DNA of 64,000 bases, from positions 81,051 to 145,050 of the forward strand of contig CAXIDF010000011.1 in NCBI GenBank assembly GCA_964022665.1, read 5' to 3'. Made by a program: the position numbers and the translations under genes. Shown piece after piece: positions 25,368 to 33,766 of the stretch; the first letter of the stretch is position 1; the number at the start of each line of letters is the position of its first letter. The DNA comes from Haliea sp964022665 (lineage in GTDB: Bacteria; Pseudomonadota; Gammaproteobacteria; Pseudomonadales; Halieaceae). The notes beneath the pieces were generated by a model. The model did no database searches. It was not told the DNA's origin and worked only from the letters and a program-made list of their open reading frames with translations.

Positions 25368-25381
25368 GGCTCTTCATCATT
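25368..25381 (+). repeat. Solo relic of an ISL3-type terminal repeat
   Basis: GGCTCTTCATCATT is identical to the first 14 bases of the intact element at 25504. The next bases, TCCGGGTG, only resemble its ACGGGGGA. It lies 136 bases before the intact end, so it is probably the remnant of an older related insertion. Confidence 0.5.
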
Positions 25382-25495
25382 TCCGGGTGCCCAGGCCGCG
25401 GAGCTTGTCATTAGCGGTTGAGCGAATCGGGCTTGTGCCCGCCTTCTGTCAAACTGGAGCCCCATCAGGCCCTGCTGAGCCCCAACCGAGGGGTA

Positions 25496-25503
25496 CAGGC
25501 AAC
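25496..25503 (+). repeat. Target-site duplication, left
   Basis: CAGGCAAC abuts the left end of the insertion sequence and is repeated exactly at 26808-26815. Eight bases is the usual duplication length for ISL3 elements. Confidence 0.9.
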
Positions 25504-26807
25504 GGCTCTTCATCATTAACGGGGGACACCGGGGCTCGTTAAACTGATTTTGCGGAATCTGTTTAATGGAGAACACCCGATGTCCCACGCAGGATTAATA
25601 CTAGGCCTTCCAGAACTGGAGGTCGAAAGCGTTGCTCGCAATGATGCGATTTCTGTCTATGCTAAACCCAGGAAGCGGCCCTGCTGCCTGCACTGCCAGC
25701 ATCCGAAAATCCGGATCAAGGCGACCTACCAGCGAACCCTGAAGCACACACGTCAGGGGAATCAGCTGATCACCCTGTATCTCAAAGCACCGAAGTATCA
25801 CTGCCCCCGCTGTGGTCGCTACTTCCGCCACCGATTCAAGGGCGTGCGGCCGCGCTATAGGGCTTCGGAAGCTTTCCGGCTCGAGGTCTTCGAGACCCAC
25901 GACGGCGGCGTCACCCAGGCCAAACTGACGCGCACGCATGGCATCAGCGCGGCGACCACCGAACGCTGGTATCACGCACACTGCCAACGACGGGTATCCG
26001 AGATGTCGAATCGGCCCTGCCCCAAGGTCCTGGGCATCGACGAGCACTTCTTCACCCGCAAACGGGGCTTTGCCACCACCCTTGTCGATCTACGACGCAA
26101 CAAGGTCTTTGATGTGCGCCTGGGGCGCTCCGAGGCCAGCTTGGACGGCTATTTGCGGCGATTGCCGGGTAAGGACAATGTGAAACTCATCGTCATGGAC
26201 CTGTCGGAAACCTACCGCAACATCGCTCGTCAGTACTTCCCGGGGGCCACGATCGTCGCCGATCGGTTCCACGTTATTCGCCTGGTCAACCAGCACTTCC
26301 TGAACGCCTGGAAGGACGTGCACCCGGAGGGTCGCCGAAACCGAGGACTACTGAGCCTCATGCGACGCCATGCCTGGCGCCTGAAACCAGAACAGCGCGA
26401 GAACCTGCAGCGCTACCTGAGCGACTATCCGGTCCTGGCAGCGCTCTACGGGGCCAGACAGCGCCTCAACACGCTGCTGCTACTCAAAAACCTCAAGAAG
26501 AAAACGGCGCAGAAGAAGTTGCCTGAGCTACTGGAGCTGATCGATCAGCTGCGTCAAAGCCCGCTGAGAAGGTTGGCCAAAACGCTGACGTCATGGCTTG
26601 AGCCGATCGTCATGATGTGGCGATTCAGCAAGAGCAACGGGCCCACTGAGGGGTTCCACACCAAGATGGAGATGATGACTCGACGAGCCTACGGGTTCAG
26701 AAACTTTGAGAACTATCGATTGAGGGTCTTAACCCACTGTGGCTGGGATGGCATCATCAATCGAGTTTAGTGAGAACCGGTCTATCCCCCGTTAATTGGG
26801 GAGAGCC
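25504..26807 (+). mobile_element. Intact ISL3-family insertion sequence, 1304 bp
   Basis: The ends are imperfect inverted repeats: GGCTCTTCATCATTAACGGG... at 25504 and, read inward from 26807, GGCTCTCCCCAATTAACGGG..., both continuing through GGGA to ACCGG. The element carries one full transposase gene and is bounded by exact 8-bp duplications, so it looks complete and recently inserted. Confidence 0.92.
25580..26770 (+). CDS. ISL3-family transposase
   Basis: This 396-residue transposase has an N-terminal zinc ribbon (CCLHCQHP ... YHCPRCGRYF, about residues 28-80) and a helix-turn-helix region at about 95-130. The DDE-type catalytic core begins with LGIDEHFF and IVMDLSETYRN and ends with NGPTEGFHTKM, the glutamate-bearing motif of the family. 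The ATG at 25580 with TGGAGA eight bases upstream is preferred over a TTG at 25550. The reading frame is uninterrupted and full length for ISL3, so the element may be active. It mobilises the surrounding 1304-bp element. Confidence 0.95.
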   Translation: MSHAGLILGLPELEVESVARNDAISVYAKPRKRPCCLHCQHPKIRIKATYQRTLKHTRQGNQLITLYLKAPKYHCPRCGRYFRHRFKGVRPRYRASEAFRLEVFETHDGGVTQAKLTRTHGISAATTERWYHAHCQRRVSEMSNRPCPKVLGIDEHFFTRKRGFATTLVDLRRNKVFDVRLGRSEASLDGYLRRLPGKDNVKLIVMDLSETYRNIARQYFPGATIVADRFHVIRLVNQHFLNAWKDVHPEGRRNRGLLSLMRRHAWRLKPEQRENLQRYLSDYPVLAALYGARQRLNTLLLLKNLKKKTAQKKLPELLELIDQLRQSPLRRLAKTLTSWLEPIVMMWRFSKSNGPTEGFHTKMEMMTRRAYGFRNFENYRLRVLTHCGWDGIINRV

Positions 26808-26815
26808 CAGGCAAC
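26808..26815 (+). repeat. Target-site duplication, right
   Basis: CAGGCAAC immediately follows the right terminal repeat and matches 25496-25503 exactly. Confidence 0.9.
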
Positions 26816-26885
26816 CCGGGGCTTGTGGCCCTAAGGTGCTGGTTTGGTGGGGAATTGGTGGGTCTCCGTGGGTCTGGAGATCCCG

Positions 26886-26905
26886 GGAAGTTGGTGGAGG
26901 CGGCG
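26886..26905 (+). repeat. Putative att repeat at the ssrA 3' end (proximal)
   Basis: These 20 bases span the end of the tmRNA acceptor strand with its CCA and six bases beyond. They recur at 23975-23994 with one mismatch in the same orientation. Confidence 0.65.
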
Positions 26906-27283
26906 GGAGTTGAACCCGCGTCCGCCAGTACTCTGCCTTCGGCTCTACATGCTTAGTTTCCGTTAATTAATTTAGCCTCATACAGCCCAACGGGCAGGAC
27001 GTAATTGGCGAGCCTGAATAAGTTTTAGCAGTTCCACCTCAGGCGGGCTTCACAGCGATCCAGTTCTATATGACAGTCAGTAGCGCGGTACTGGCACCTT
27101 ACTAAAGACCGCTAGGGCCGAAGCCACTAGTTGGTGCTTTCAGGGGCTGCTTACGCAGCCAGTTGGGCACCGTAGTTGTCGTCGTTGGCAACTAATAGTT
27201 TGCAGCTTTGGATTAACGTGATTGGCTACCATCACGGCATGCACCTCAGGGTTCGTTACCGTCGTCGAATCCGTATCGCCCCC
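26892..27283 (-). ncRNA. ssrA: Transfer-messenger RNA
   Basis: The 392-nt RNA runs leftward. Its 5' end GGGGGCGATACGGATTCGAC and its 3' end, with the T-arm GGTTCAACTCCC and CGCCTCCACCA, pair as a seven-base acceptor stem (GGGGGCG with CGCCTCC, one G-U), with CCA encoded. A tag reading frame, pseudoknot-rich segments and a typical TAA stop lie between. It rescues stalled ribosomes together with SmpB, whose gene is 7.5 kb away. A TACAAT box at 27297-27302 is a plausible -10. The 3' end adjoins the accessory pocket and is the likely integration site. Confidence 0.97.
27151..27189 (-). other. tmRNA proteolysis-tag reading frame
   Basis: The resume codon GCC begins ANDDNYGAQLAA followed by TAA. 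The tag ends in the Leu-Ala-Ala recognised by ClpXP and starts with the conserved Ala-Asn-Asp. Confidence 0.85.
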
Positions 27284-27409
27284 AGTGTGACTCGCAATTG
27301 TACCTCAATTCCACAGTGTTAGACTGTAAATTCTGCAGAAGTTCCCATGGGATGGCTTACCCGGTTTCGGGTGGGCCGCCTGCCAAACCTTTGAATACAG
27401 GAGCCTGAC

Positions 27410-28474
27410 ATGTCTGTGCGTTACGCTCACACCGACCTCCATTCTTTCAGCCAGCGTCTGTTCGAGGCCGCAGGCCTGCCCGCTGAGCGCGCGGCGGTTA
27501 TGGCCGAGGTACTGCTGGAAGCAGACCTCATGGGCTTCACCACCCACGGTATGCAACGGGTGGCGCACAATGTGCGCTGGCTGATGGAGGGCGCAAGCCG
27601 CTGTGGCGGCGATCCCACGGTGTTGGTGGACAAAGGCGCCCTGTTCAACTGGGACGCCGCTTTCCTGCCGGGCCCCTGGGTGGTGAGTCACGCGGTGGAC
27701 GCGGCGCTGGCGCGGGTGCCGGAATATGGGGTGGTGACGGCAACGTTGCGCCGCAGCCAACACATAGCATGTCTTGCGGCTTATCTGCCGCGCGTTATTG
27801 AGGCGGGGTATCTGGGTATCCTCACCTGTTCCACGCCTGCGGAGCACACGGTAAGCCCCTTTGGCGGCCTCACGCCGGTCTTCTCCGCCAATCCGCTGGC
27901 CATGGGGGCTCCCGGCCAGGAGTACCCGCTGCTGTTTGATATCAGCATGTCGGTGACCGCCGGCGGCTACGTGGCGCGCGCCGCGCGTGAGGGCGAGCGC
28001 CTGCCCGAGCCCTGCCTGAAAGACGCTGCCGGAAATGTAACGGATGACCCGTCTGCATTGGAGGGCCCGCCGCGCGGCAGCATCATGCCCATTGGCGGTG
28101 CTCAGCATGGCTACAAGGGCGCGGCACTTTCTGCGGCAACGGAAGTGCTAAGTATGGCGCTGGGCGGCTACGGGCGCGCGGATGCGGAGGCCGCGGGCGA
28201 CGGTGAGGCCAATTCAGTGTACCTGCAGATTATAGACCCTGCGGCGTTCGGTTCCCTGGCCACGTTCAAGGAGCAACTGCATGCGCTGCAGTATCTGGTG
28301 ACGGCGAGCGAGGTGCCCGAGGGGGCGCCGCCGGTGCGTTTCCCGGGTCAGCGAGCCTGGCAGCGACGCAGCGAACAGCTGGCTGGCGGCGTGGCGCTCT
28401 ATCCGAGCATCATGGAAGATCTGGCGCCACTGGCGCGGCAGTTGGAGGTCACCCAGCCCGTGCCGCTGGGCTGA
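27410..28474 (+). CDS. Ldh2-family malate/lactate/ureidoglycolate dehydrogenase
   Basis: This 354-residue NAD(P)-dependent oxidoreductase belongs to the Ldh2/malate-lactate family, which does not use the classical Rossmann fold. Visible marks are GFTTHGMQRV near residue 45 with the catalytic-type histidine, ATLRRSQHIACLAAYLP, the segment VSPFGGLTPVFSANPLAMGAPG that contacts cofactor, and HGYKGAALS near residue 226. CAGGAGCCTGAC precedes the ATG. The 2-oxo or 2-hydroxy acid substrate cannot be told. It is convergent with the Bat operon, three bases from the BatD stop, and it starts 126 bases from the divergently read ssrA. Confidence 0.87.
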   Translation: MSVRYAHTDLHSFSQRLFEAAGLPAERAAVMAEVLLEADLMGFTTHGMQRVAHNVRWLMEGASRCGGDPTVLVDKGALFNWDAAFLPGPWVVSHAVDAALARVPEYGVVTATLRRSQHIACLAAYLPRVIEAGYLGILTCSTPAEHTVSPFGGLTPVFSANPLAMGAPGQEYPLLFDISMSVTAGGYVARAAREGERLPEPCLKDAAGNVTDDPSALEGPPRGSIMPIGGAQHGYKGAALSAATEVLSMALGGYGRADAEAAGDGEANSVYLQIIDPAAFGSLATFKEQLHALQYLVTASEVPEGAPPVRFPGQRAWQRRSEQLAGGVALYPSIMEDLAPLARQLEVTQPVPLG

Positions 28475-28477
28475 CGC

Positions 28478-29740
28478 TCAGGGGTTCAACGGCGGCAGTG
28501 CCGGCGCTGCGCGTGCGCGCCGGGCCTTATGGTACTGCTGCCGCGCGCTCCGCAGCTCCCGGGCCAGTGCGCTGCCGGCGGGTGCCGCTTTTCCTTGGCC
28601 GAACAGGGCAGTGCCCAGGTTGTCGAGGGCGCTGGCGAGCTCGGTGTTCCCGTAACGCAGCGCGAACGCCCGGCTTGGCATGGGCGGCTGCAAATGCTCG
28701 CTCCAAACCAGCAACGCGCGGTAGGCCGCGACGTTGTCGTTGGCCCGCAGGGCGTGCTGCAGCACCTTGAAGGCATGGGCTTCGCTCGCTAGCTGGTGCT
28801 TGCGCCAGGTTTGCCAGGCGGGCTGCAGCAGCCGTCGCCACACTCGCCAGAGGGCGCCAAACAACAGGCCGGCCAGAGCGACTGCGACGAGCGACCGCCA
28901 GCTCAATTCCTTGCCACTGACATCAGCGGCTGAGCTGTCCGCTGGAGCGGGGCCGCTTACCCTGAACCTGGCGCCCTCGGCGGTCACCTGTTCCACGGCG
29001 CCACGCTCGGTATTCCAGTAGCTCAGGGTGACCGGCGGGACCTCAAATTCTCCGCCCGCTTCGAATACCAATGTGAGCTTCTCGCTGCGCGTGGCGGGTG
29101 GGCCATCGGCTGTACGCGCGCGGTCCGCATACACGGCGGCGCCCTCAAAGCGCAGGGCGGGTGCCAGCGGGGGCAGGAAGATGGCGGGCAAACCGTCCAG
29201 TTCGGCCCGGTATTCCAGGGTGACAGCATCGCCACTAGCCAGACTGCCAGTGTCGCCACTGATGTTCACACTCAACCGCAATGCCGACCCCGCCAGATAA
29301 GGCGAGAGTGTCTCGGCGCCCGCAGGGACCACGGCGCTGAAGCGTACAGAGGGCAGTGGCACCGTCGTGCGGGTGGGTGCGGCGCCGGGGTTGGCATAAC
29401 TGACACCCAGCTCGGCACCGTCAATGCGGTAGTCGGCGGCTTGCAACGGATAAATGCGGAAGCTGCGCACTATGCCCGACCAGTTTTCACCGTTGATTGT
29501 GCGGCTGGTGGGGAAGGAGCTGTCCGGGGGGCGTTGGGTGACAGTGTTGGCCAGCTCGAAATCCGGATAGGCAGGCGGCTGCGCAAACCAGGTAGGTACC
29601 AGCACGGTTACCTGGAGTTCCAGCGCTTCGCCCACCCGCACCTGTTCCGGGGTAACCGTCACTTCCACCACGGGCTGTACCTGGGCAAAACCATTGACGC
29701 TCAGCAGAGCGAGCCAGCACGCGGCGAGCAGACGTTTCAC
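28478..29740 (-). CDS. batD: BatD-like membrane protein
   Basis: This 420-residue protein is the last gene of the Bat operon. I use the GTG at 29740, which overlaps the batC stop as GTGA and follows CCGGAGGGAGG. A signal peptide ends VNGFAQV (about 21). Two or three beta-sandwich domains (VEVTVTPEQVRVGEALELQV) make up the periplasmic part to about 285, then a transmembrane helix (about 290-310) and a cytoplasmic helical tail. BatD proteins are membrane partners of the VWA/MoxR assembly, sometimes linked to aerotolerance; the molecular role is unsettled. Confidence 0.85.
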   Translation of the reverse strand: MKRLLAACWLALLSVNGFAQVQPVVEVTVTPEQVRVGEALELQVTVLVPTWFAQPPAYPDFELANTVTQRPPDSSFPTSRTINGENWSGIVRSFRIYPLQAADYRIDGAELGVSYANPGAAPTRTTVPLPSVRFSAVVPAGAETLSPYLAGSALRLSVNISGDTGSLASGDAVTLEYRAELDGLPAIFLPPLAPALRFEGAAVYADRARTADGPPATRSEKLTLVFEAGGEFEVPPVTLSYWNTERGAVEQVTAEGARFRVSGPAPADSSAADVSGKELSWRSLVAVALAGLLFGALWRVWRRLLQPAWQTWRKHQLASEAHAFKVLQHALRANDNVAAYRALLVWSEHLQPPMPSRAFALRYGNTELASALDNLGTALFGQGKAAPAGSALARELRSARQQYHKARRARAAPALPPLNP

Positions 29741-30393
29741 GGTGCCTCCCTCCGGCTCTGCTCCAGTGCGAAGCGGGTGCGCAGGAAGTCGGCGGTGTCG
29801 GTGTTTACCGAGCGCATCCATTTTTCGGCGGATTCAAGTCCGATGGTGCTGTCCCGGGTGATTTCCATTTCGCGGCCGCGTTCATCCTCGTTGTCGAATA
29901 CGTAGTCGTCGGCGCTGAGCTCGGATTCGTCCTCGGTGTCGCTGTCTTCGCGCAGTTGCTCAATGTAGTTGGAAATATACCGCGCCAGGGCGAGGTTATC
30001 GGCAGCTTCTTGCCAGCCCGGCGCCGCGGCGACTGCCAGTTCGAAGGCGCGGATGGCATTGCGGTAGTCACGTGCTTTTATCAGGGCGTTGCCGCGGTTG
30101 TAGAAGCCGGTGGCGTCCGCAACGCGTGCAAAGAGCTCTGCGGACTGTTCGTATTGCCCGGCGGTATAGGCCGCCGTGGCTTTCCGGGCCGGGCTTTCGA
30201 AACGTTCGAGTGCGCTTTGCCAGTCGTTTCGGTTCATCGCCAATTGGGCCTGCTGGTCGCGGGTCAGCCACAGGTCGGCGAAGGTGGCTTCACGGCTGGC
30301 CAGCCAGGCAAGGGTTAGCAGCGCAAGGAGCGTCGCCAGCGCCAGCTGCAGGGGCATTCGCTGCCACCAGCGCGTGTGTGCACTGCGGCTCAT
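29737..30393 (-). CDS. batC: BatC-like TPR membrane protein
   Basis: This 218-residue protein begins at the ATG at 30393, overlapping the batB stop as ATGA. It has one N-terminal transmembrane helix (about 14-34). A periplasmic TPR region at about 40-150 follows, with YTAGQYEQSAELFARV and FYNRGNALIKARDYRNAIRAFELAV. The tail from about 150 is very acidic (DSDTEDESELSADDYVFDNEDERG). The TPR units probably bind peptides or other Bat proteins. It overlaps both neighbours and must be made with them. Confidence 0.85.
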   Translation of the reverse strand: MSRSAHTRWWQRMPLQLALATLLALLTLAWLASREATFADLWLTRDQQAQLAMNRNDWQSALERFESPARKATAAYTAGQYEQSAELFARVADATGFYNRGNALIKARDYRNAIRAFELAVAAAPGWQEAADNLALARYISNYIEQLREDSDTEDESELSADDYVFDNEDERGREMEITRDSTIGLESAEKWMRSVNTDTADFLRTRFALEQSRREAP

Positions 30394-31373
30394 CGCAACA
30401 CCCAGCCACGTCGAAAGCCGTAGAGCACCAGCAGCAGGGCGGGCCACAGTAACAACCAGCCTTCGTCGTGCCATTCAGCGTCGGGGTCATCTGCCAGTAA
30501 CAGATTGGATTCGATCAGGCGCAGCAAGTGGCGTATGTCACCGTCACCGGGCTCGCTGCGCACCACGGTGATGCCGGTTTCGCGGCTTACCCGGGCCAGC
30601 AGCTCACCGTCGATGACGGTTTCCAGGGCGCCGCCAGCGGGCCCAAGCACGGGTTTGCCATCCGGCAGCAACGCCACACCACCGGCATCGGTGCCCACGA
30701 CCAGTGCGGCCACCGCCGGCGCTGCCGGGTTGGCCGTGAAGCTGGCCAGAGCGGGGATATCCGCGCTGTCAAAGCCATCGCCAATGAAGAGCAGGGTGCT
30801 GATTTGGGCGCTCTCGCCGAGGAGGTCCAGTGCCAGCGGCAGCGCTGCCGCGCTGTTGGTGCCGTCGCGGGGCATGATGGCCGGGTCCAGGCTTTCCAGA
30901 AAGCCAGACAGAATCGCGCTGTCGGTGGTGGGGGGCACCACGATATGCGCGGAGCCGGCATACACAATCAGTGCCGTCCGCGCACCGGTGCGCGCGGCCA
31001 CCAGGTCCAGTGCCTTGAAGCGGGCGCGCTCCAGCCTGCTGGGTGTCAGGTCGTTGCTGCGCATGGAGTTTGTGACCTCCATGGCGATAACCAGCGGCGC
31101 TGTCTCCTCGAACCAGGGCGCTACCTGCTGGCGCCAGGCGGGGCCCGCAGCGGCGAGGGCCAGCAGTAGGAGTGCGATGGCGAAGCTGTCCAGGGCCGTA
31201 ACGCGTGTGTGGGTGGTGTGCTCAATGGTGAGCGCGCTGCGCAGGTGCGGTGCAACCAGATTGCCGAATGGCTGCTCGGGGCTGCGGCGGCTGCGCAGCA
31301 GCCACCAGATGCCTGCCACGGCGGGTGCCGCAAGCAACCAGAGGGGGCGCAGGAAATGCAGGTGCTCAATCAT
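30390..31373 (-). CDS. batB: BatB-like VWA membrane protein with altered MIDAS
   Basis: This 327-residue protein has an N-terminal transmembrane helix, a second one at about 60-80, a von Willebrand factor A domain at about 90-280 and a C-terminal helix (LLLWPALLLVLYGFRRG). The metal-ion-dependent adhesion site, usually DxSxS, reads MEVTNSM here, with Glu for Asp and Thr for the first Ser; later MIDAS positions (T/S in RDGTNSAAAL, D in FIGDGFD) are present. Metal binding may be weakened or changed. Start and stop overlap the neighbours by four bases. Confidence 0.85.
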   Translation of the reverse strand: MIEHLHFLRPLWLLAAPAVAGIWWLLRSRRSPEQPFGNLVAPHLRSALTIEHTTHTRVTALDSFAIALLLLALAAAGPAWRQQVAPWFEETAPLVIAMEVTNSMRSNDLTPSRLERARFKALDLVAARTGARTALIVYAGSAHIVVPPTTDSAILSGFLESLDPAIMPRDGTNSAAALPLALDLLGESAQISTLLFIGDGFDSADIPALASFTANPAAPAVAALVVGTDAGGVALLPDGKPVLGPAGGALETVIDGELLARVSRETGITVVRSEPGDGDIRHLLRLIESNLLLADDPDAEWHDEGWLLLWPALLLVLYGFRRGWVLR

Positions 31374-32350
31374 GCGCTGTGCCTCTGCCGGTTAAACAGC
31401 AGGATGGCCAGTGCCGCGAGGCCGAGGAGCAGGGCAGCGCCTGCAGGCCAGGCTACCAGCGAATACCGCGGTCGCCAGGATTCGGTGATGACCTCGGCGG
31501 CAGTGGCTTCATCAATGCGCTGGTACACCGCAGCCAGCGCAGATTCGTCTTCGGCGTTGAAGAATTCCCCTCCTGTGCGCTCGGCGATCTCTGCCAGCAA
31601 GCCAAAGTCGACCCGGTCTTCTCCCGTGGCCTGGGGGTCGCCGATGCCGATAGTGTAAATTTCCAGGCCGTTGCGCGCGGCAATGGCAGCGGCGTTGATG
31701 GGTGTCATGCGGCTGGCGGTGTCGTTGCCGTCGGTGAGCAGAATGAGAATGCGCTCATCCAGAGTGCTCGACTCGAAAGCGTGTATGGCGAGGCCGATGG
31801 CATCGCCCAGCGCAGTCTGTGGCCCGGCCATGGCCACCGCCATCAGGTCCACCAGTTGACTTGCCGTGGCCAGGTCGCGGGTGAAAGGCAGCTGTATATA
31901 GGCTTTGTCGCCGAATACGATCAGTCCTACGCGGTCGGCCTGGCGGGCGGCAATGAAGTTGGTCACCACTTGCTGCACGGCCTGGTGGCGGGAGATGGGC
32001 TCGCCATCGAGACCGGGGAAATCGCGGTAGTCCATTGAGCCGGAGAGGTCGATTGCGAGCATGATGTCGCGGGCAACCTCCGTGCGCACAATCGGCTCGC
32101 CCACCCAGGTGGGGCGCATCAGGGCCAGTACCAGCAACAACCAGGTCAGCCAGAGTACAAGGGCCTGCAGGCGCCTGCGGCGGCGGACAACGGCACCCGT
32201 GCCCGGCTCCACGCCGGAGGCGGCCACGATGTCGGCAAAAAAGGGTACCCGCAGTGCGTTGGCGCGCTCCCGGTGTGGCGGCAGGCCCCACCAGAGCAGC
32301 AGGGGCAGGGGCAGGGCCAGCGCGCCCCAGCCGAAGGCCAGCTCAAGCAC
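31370..32350 (-). CDS. batA: BatA-like VWA membrane protein
   Basis: This 326-residue protein has hydrophobic segments at about 1-24 and 58-80, a VWA domain at about 90-285 and a C-terminal helix. The MIDAS is canonical, IDLSGSM, with TALGDA and LLTDGND completing the site, so this subunit should bind Mg2+. I choose the GTG at 32350, with GAGGTG just upstream; a TTG at 32362 would add four residues. It overlaps the preceding DUF4381 gene by eight bases and batB by four. The Bat proteins likely act as a membrane complex with the MoxR ATPase. Confidence 0.88.
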   Translation of the reverse strand: MLELAFGWGALALPLPLLLWWGLPPHRERANALRVPFFADIVAASGVEPGTGAVVRRRRRLQALVLWLTWLLLVLALMRPTWVGEPIVRTEVARDIMLAIDLSGSMDYRDFPGLDGEPISRHQAVQQVVTNFIAARQADRVGLIVFGDKAYIQLPFTRDLATASQLVDLMAVAMAGPQTALGDAIGLAIHAFESSTLDERILILLTDGNDTASRMTPINAAAIAARNGLEIYTIGIGDPQATGEDRVDFGLLAEIAERTGGEFFNAEDESALAAVYQRIDEATAAEVITESWRPRYSLVAWPAGAALLLGLAALAILLFNRQRHSA

Positions 32351-32813
32351 GGTGCACCTCAATCCAGCGACGTGCGGCAGCGATCAGCTGGGGGTCGCTG
32401 ACTGGAGGGACGTAGGCGGCTTGCGCCAGCGCGGTTGCGGCGGCCTGCACCTCGGGGTCGTTGCCGCTGCTGCGGCAGAGGAAATCCGCCCAGGCGCTTC
32501 CTTGCAGGGCGGCGACTTCATGGCGTGGATAGGCCCCCAGCGCGGTGCGTTTCAGCAGTACGGCAACGGCCTGGCTGGCGGCGGCCTCCTGCCGCGCCAG
32601 CGCATCCAGTGCATGCAGCGCTTCGCGCCGGTAACGGTTGGCCCGGTAGGATGCCACCCGGTGCACAAGCGCAATCAGGCCGAGCGCAAGCAGCCAGCCC
32701 GCCAGAACCCACCAGCCGTTGGTGGCGGGCAGCAGGGGCACGGGTTCCGGAGGCACGATGTCGTGCAGTAGGTCGATAAGTTGCGACAGCGATAGCCCGT
32801 CGTACTGGCTCAT
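32343..32813 (-). CDS. DUF4381-family membrane protein
   Basis: This 156-residue protein has a short N-terminal region (LSQLIDLLHDIVPPEPVPLLPATNGWWV), one transmembrane helix at about 35-55 and a helical cytoplasmic domain. This is the architecture of DUF4381 proteins, which recur between DUF58 and BatA genes. The function is unknown; an adaptor in the MoxR/VWA assembly is the usual guess. Its ATG overlaps the DUF58 stop as ATGA and its end overlaps batA. Confidence 0.85.
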   Translation of the reverse strand: MSQYDGLSLSQLIDLLHDIVPPEPVPLLPATNGWWVLAGWLLALGLIALVHRVASYRANRYRREALHALDALARQEAAASQAVAVLLKRTALGAYPRHEVAALQGSAWADFLCRSSGNDPEVQAAATALAQAAYVPPVSDPQLIAAARRWIEVHRA

Positions 32814-33754
32814 GCGCGGCTCCTGGTGGGGCGCCGCTGATCCAGTAGCTGGCGGATCTGGGGCAGTGTACTGTGCGCGGCATTCAGGGGCAGAACCGAC
32901 AGGTTGATTTCGCGCTGCCAGTTGCGGATGGTCTGTAGCCGCTGGCGAGTGAAGCCCCCCACGGCTTGCAGTGTGGCACTGTGGCTGAGGTCGATTTCCG
33001 CCTGCAAATGGCCATCGCCAAGTACCGTGGGCTCTCCCTGCGCCAGACCCTGCTCGGCCAGCGGGTCGTGCACCAGCATCAGCAACACATCGTTGTGCGC
33101 GGCAATGGTGGACAGGCGCTTGCGCGTGGTTTCATTGGCCCCGGCAAAGTCACTCAATATCACCACGAGATGGTCGTGGCGGGCCAGCCGCGCCACCGGC
33201 CGCAGCACATCGTTCAGGCGCTCGGCGCTTTCGTCCACGCGCTTTGCCGCGTGCAGTGCGCCGTTGTAGTTGGCCATGGCCTGCAGCAGCGCGAACACGG
33301 TGCGCCGGCTACGGCGCGGTGCAAACTCCGTTTGCGTGCTGTCATCGAACACAATGCCGCCCACGCGATCCCCGGCGCCCAGCACGCCGAAGGCGGCAAT
33401 GGCGGCGGCCTCCACTGCGGTGACCGATTTCATGTTGAGGGTCGAGCCGAAAAACATCGACATGCGCTGGTCAACCACCAGCAGTGCAGGGCGGTCGCGT
33501 TCCTCGGTGTACACCCGCACATGGGGCGAGCCCGTGCGCGCGGTGGCCTTCCAGTCGATTGAGCGCACGTCATCGCCGGGCAGGTAGTCGCGCATTTCCT
33601 CGAAGTTGAGACCACGTCCGCGCAGGCGCGAGGCGTGTTGGCCATTGAGCACACTGCGCGCAGGCTGGCGCGGCAGGAAACTGAGTTGTTCCGCAGCGCC
33701 CTGCAGGTTGCGCAAGTGCTCGAGAGAGACGTGGATGCGTGGGTCGTCGCGCAT
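32810..33754 (-). CDS. DUF58-domain protein
   Basis: This 314-residue cytoplasmic protein belongs to the DUF58 group, a VWA-like fold. The family signature GRGLNFEEMRDYLPGDDVRSIDWKATAR is at about 46-73, and VYTEERDRPALLVVDQRMSM near residue 80 gives a degenerate MIDAS. It follows moxR by 12 bases. In this genomic arrangement it is regarded as a MoxR substrate or adaptor. Confidence 0.9.
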   Translation of the reverse strand: MRDDPRIHVSLEHLRNLQGAAEQLSFLPRQPARSVLNGQHASRLRGRGLNFEEMRDYLPGDDVRSIDWKATARTGSPHVRVYTEERDRPALLVVDQRMSMFFGSTLNMKSVTAVEAAAIAAFGVLGAGDRVGGIVFDDSTQTEFAPRRSRRTVFALLQAMANYNGALHAAKRVDESAERLNDVLRPVARLARHDHLVVILSDFAGANETTRKRLSTIAAHNDVLLMLVHDPLAEQGLAQGEPTVLGDGHLQAEIDLSHSATLQAVGGFTRQRLQTIRNWQREINLSVLPLNAAHSTLPQIRQLLDQRRPTRSRA

Positions 33755-33766
33755 GGCGGGGCGCCG

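Larger units (their letters stand above)
25006..25503. other. Accessory intergenic region before the ISL3 element
   Basis: No credible gene is seen in these 498 bases. They contain the promoter side of the PEP-CTERM-like gene, a solo ISL3-like end at 25368-25381, and unrecognised sequence. The last eight bases are the left target-site duplication of the insertion sequence. Confidence 0.55.

Noticed and set aside
25140..25503. Integron attC site near GTTAGGC at about 25159
   Set aside because: No matching partner core site with the right spacing was seen and no integron gene lies nearby.
27305..28108. Long minus-strand frame opposite the Ldh2 gene
   Set aside because: It is the antisense shadow of a clear dehydrogenase gene, with a low-complexity, His/Arg-rich translation and no ribosome site.
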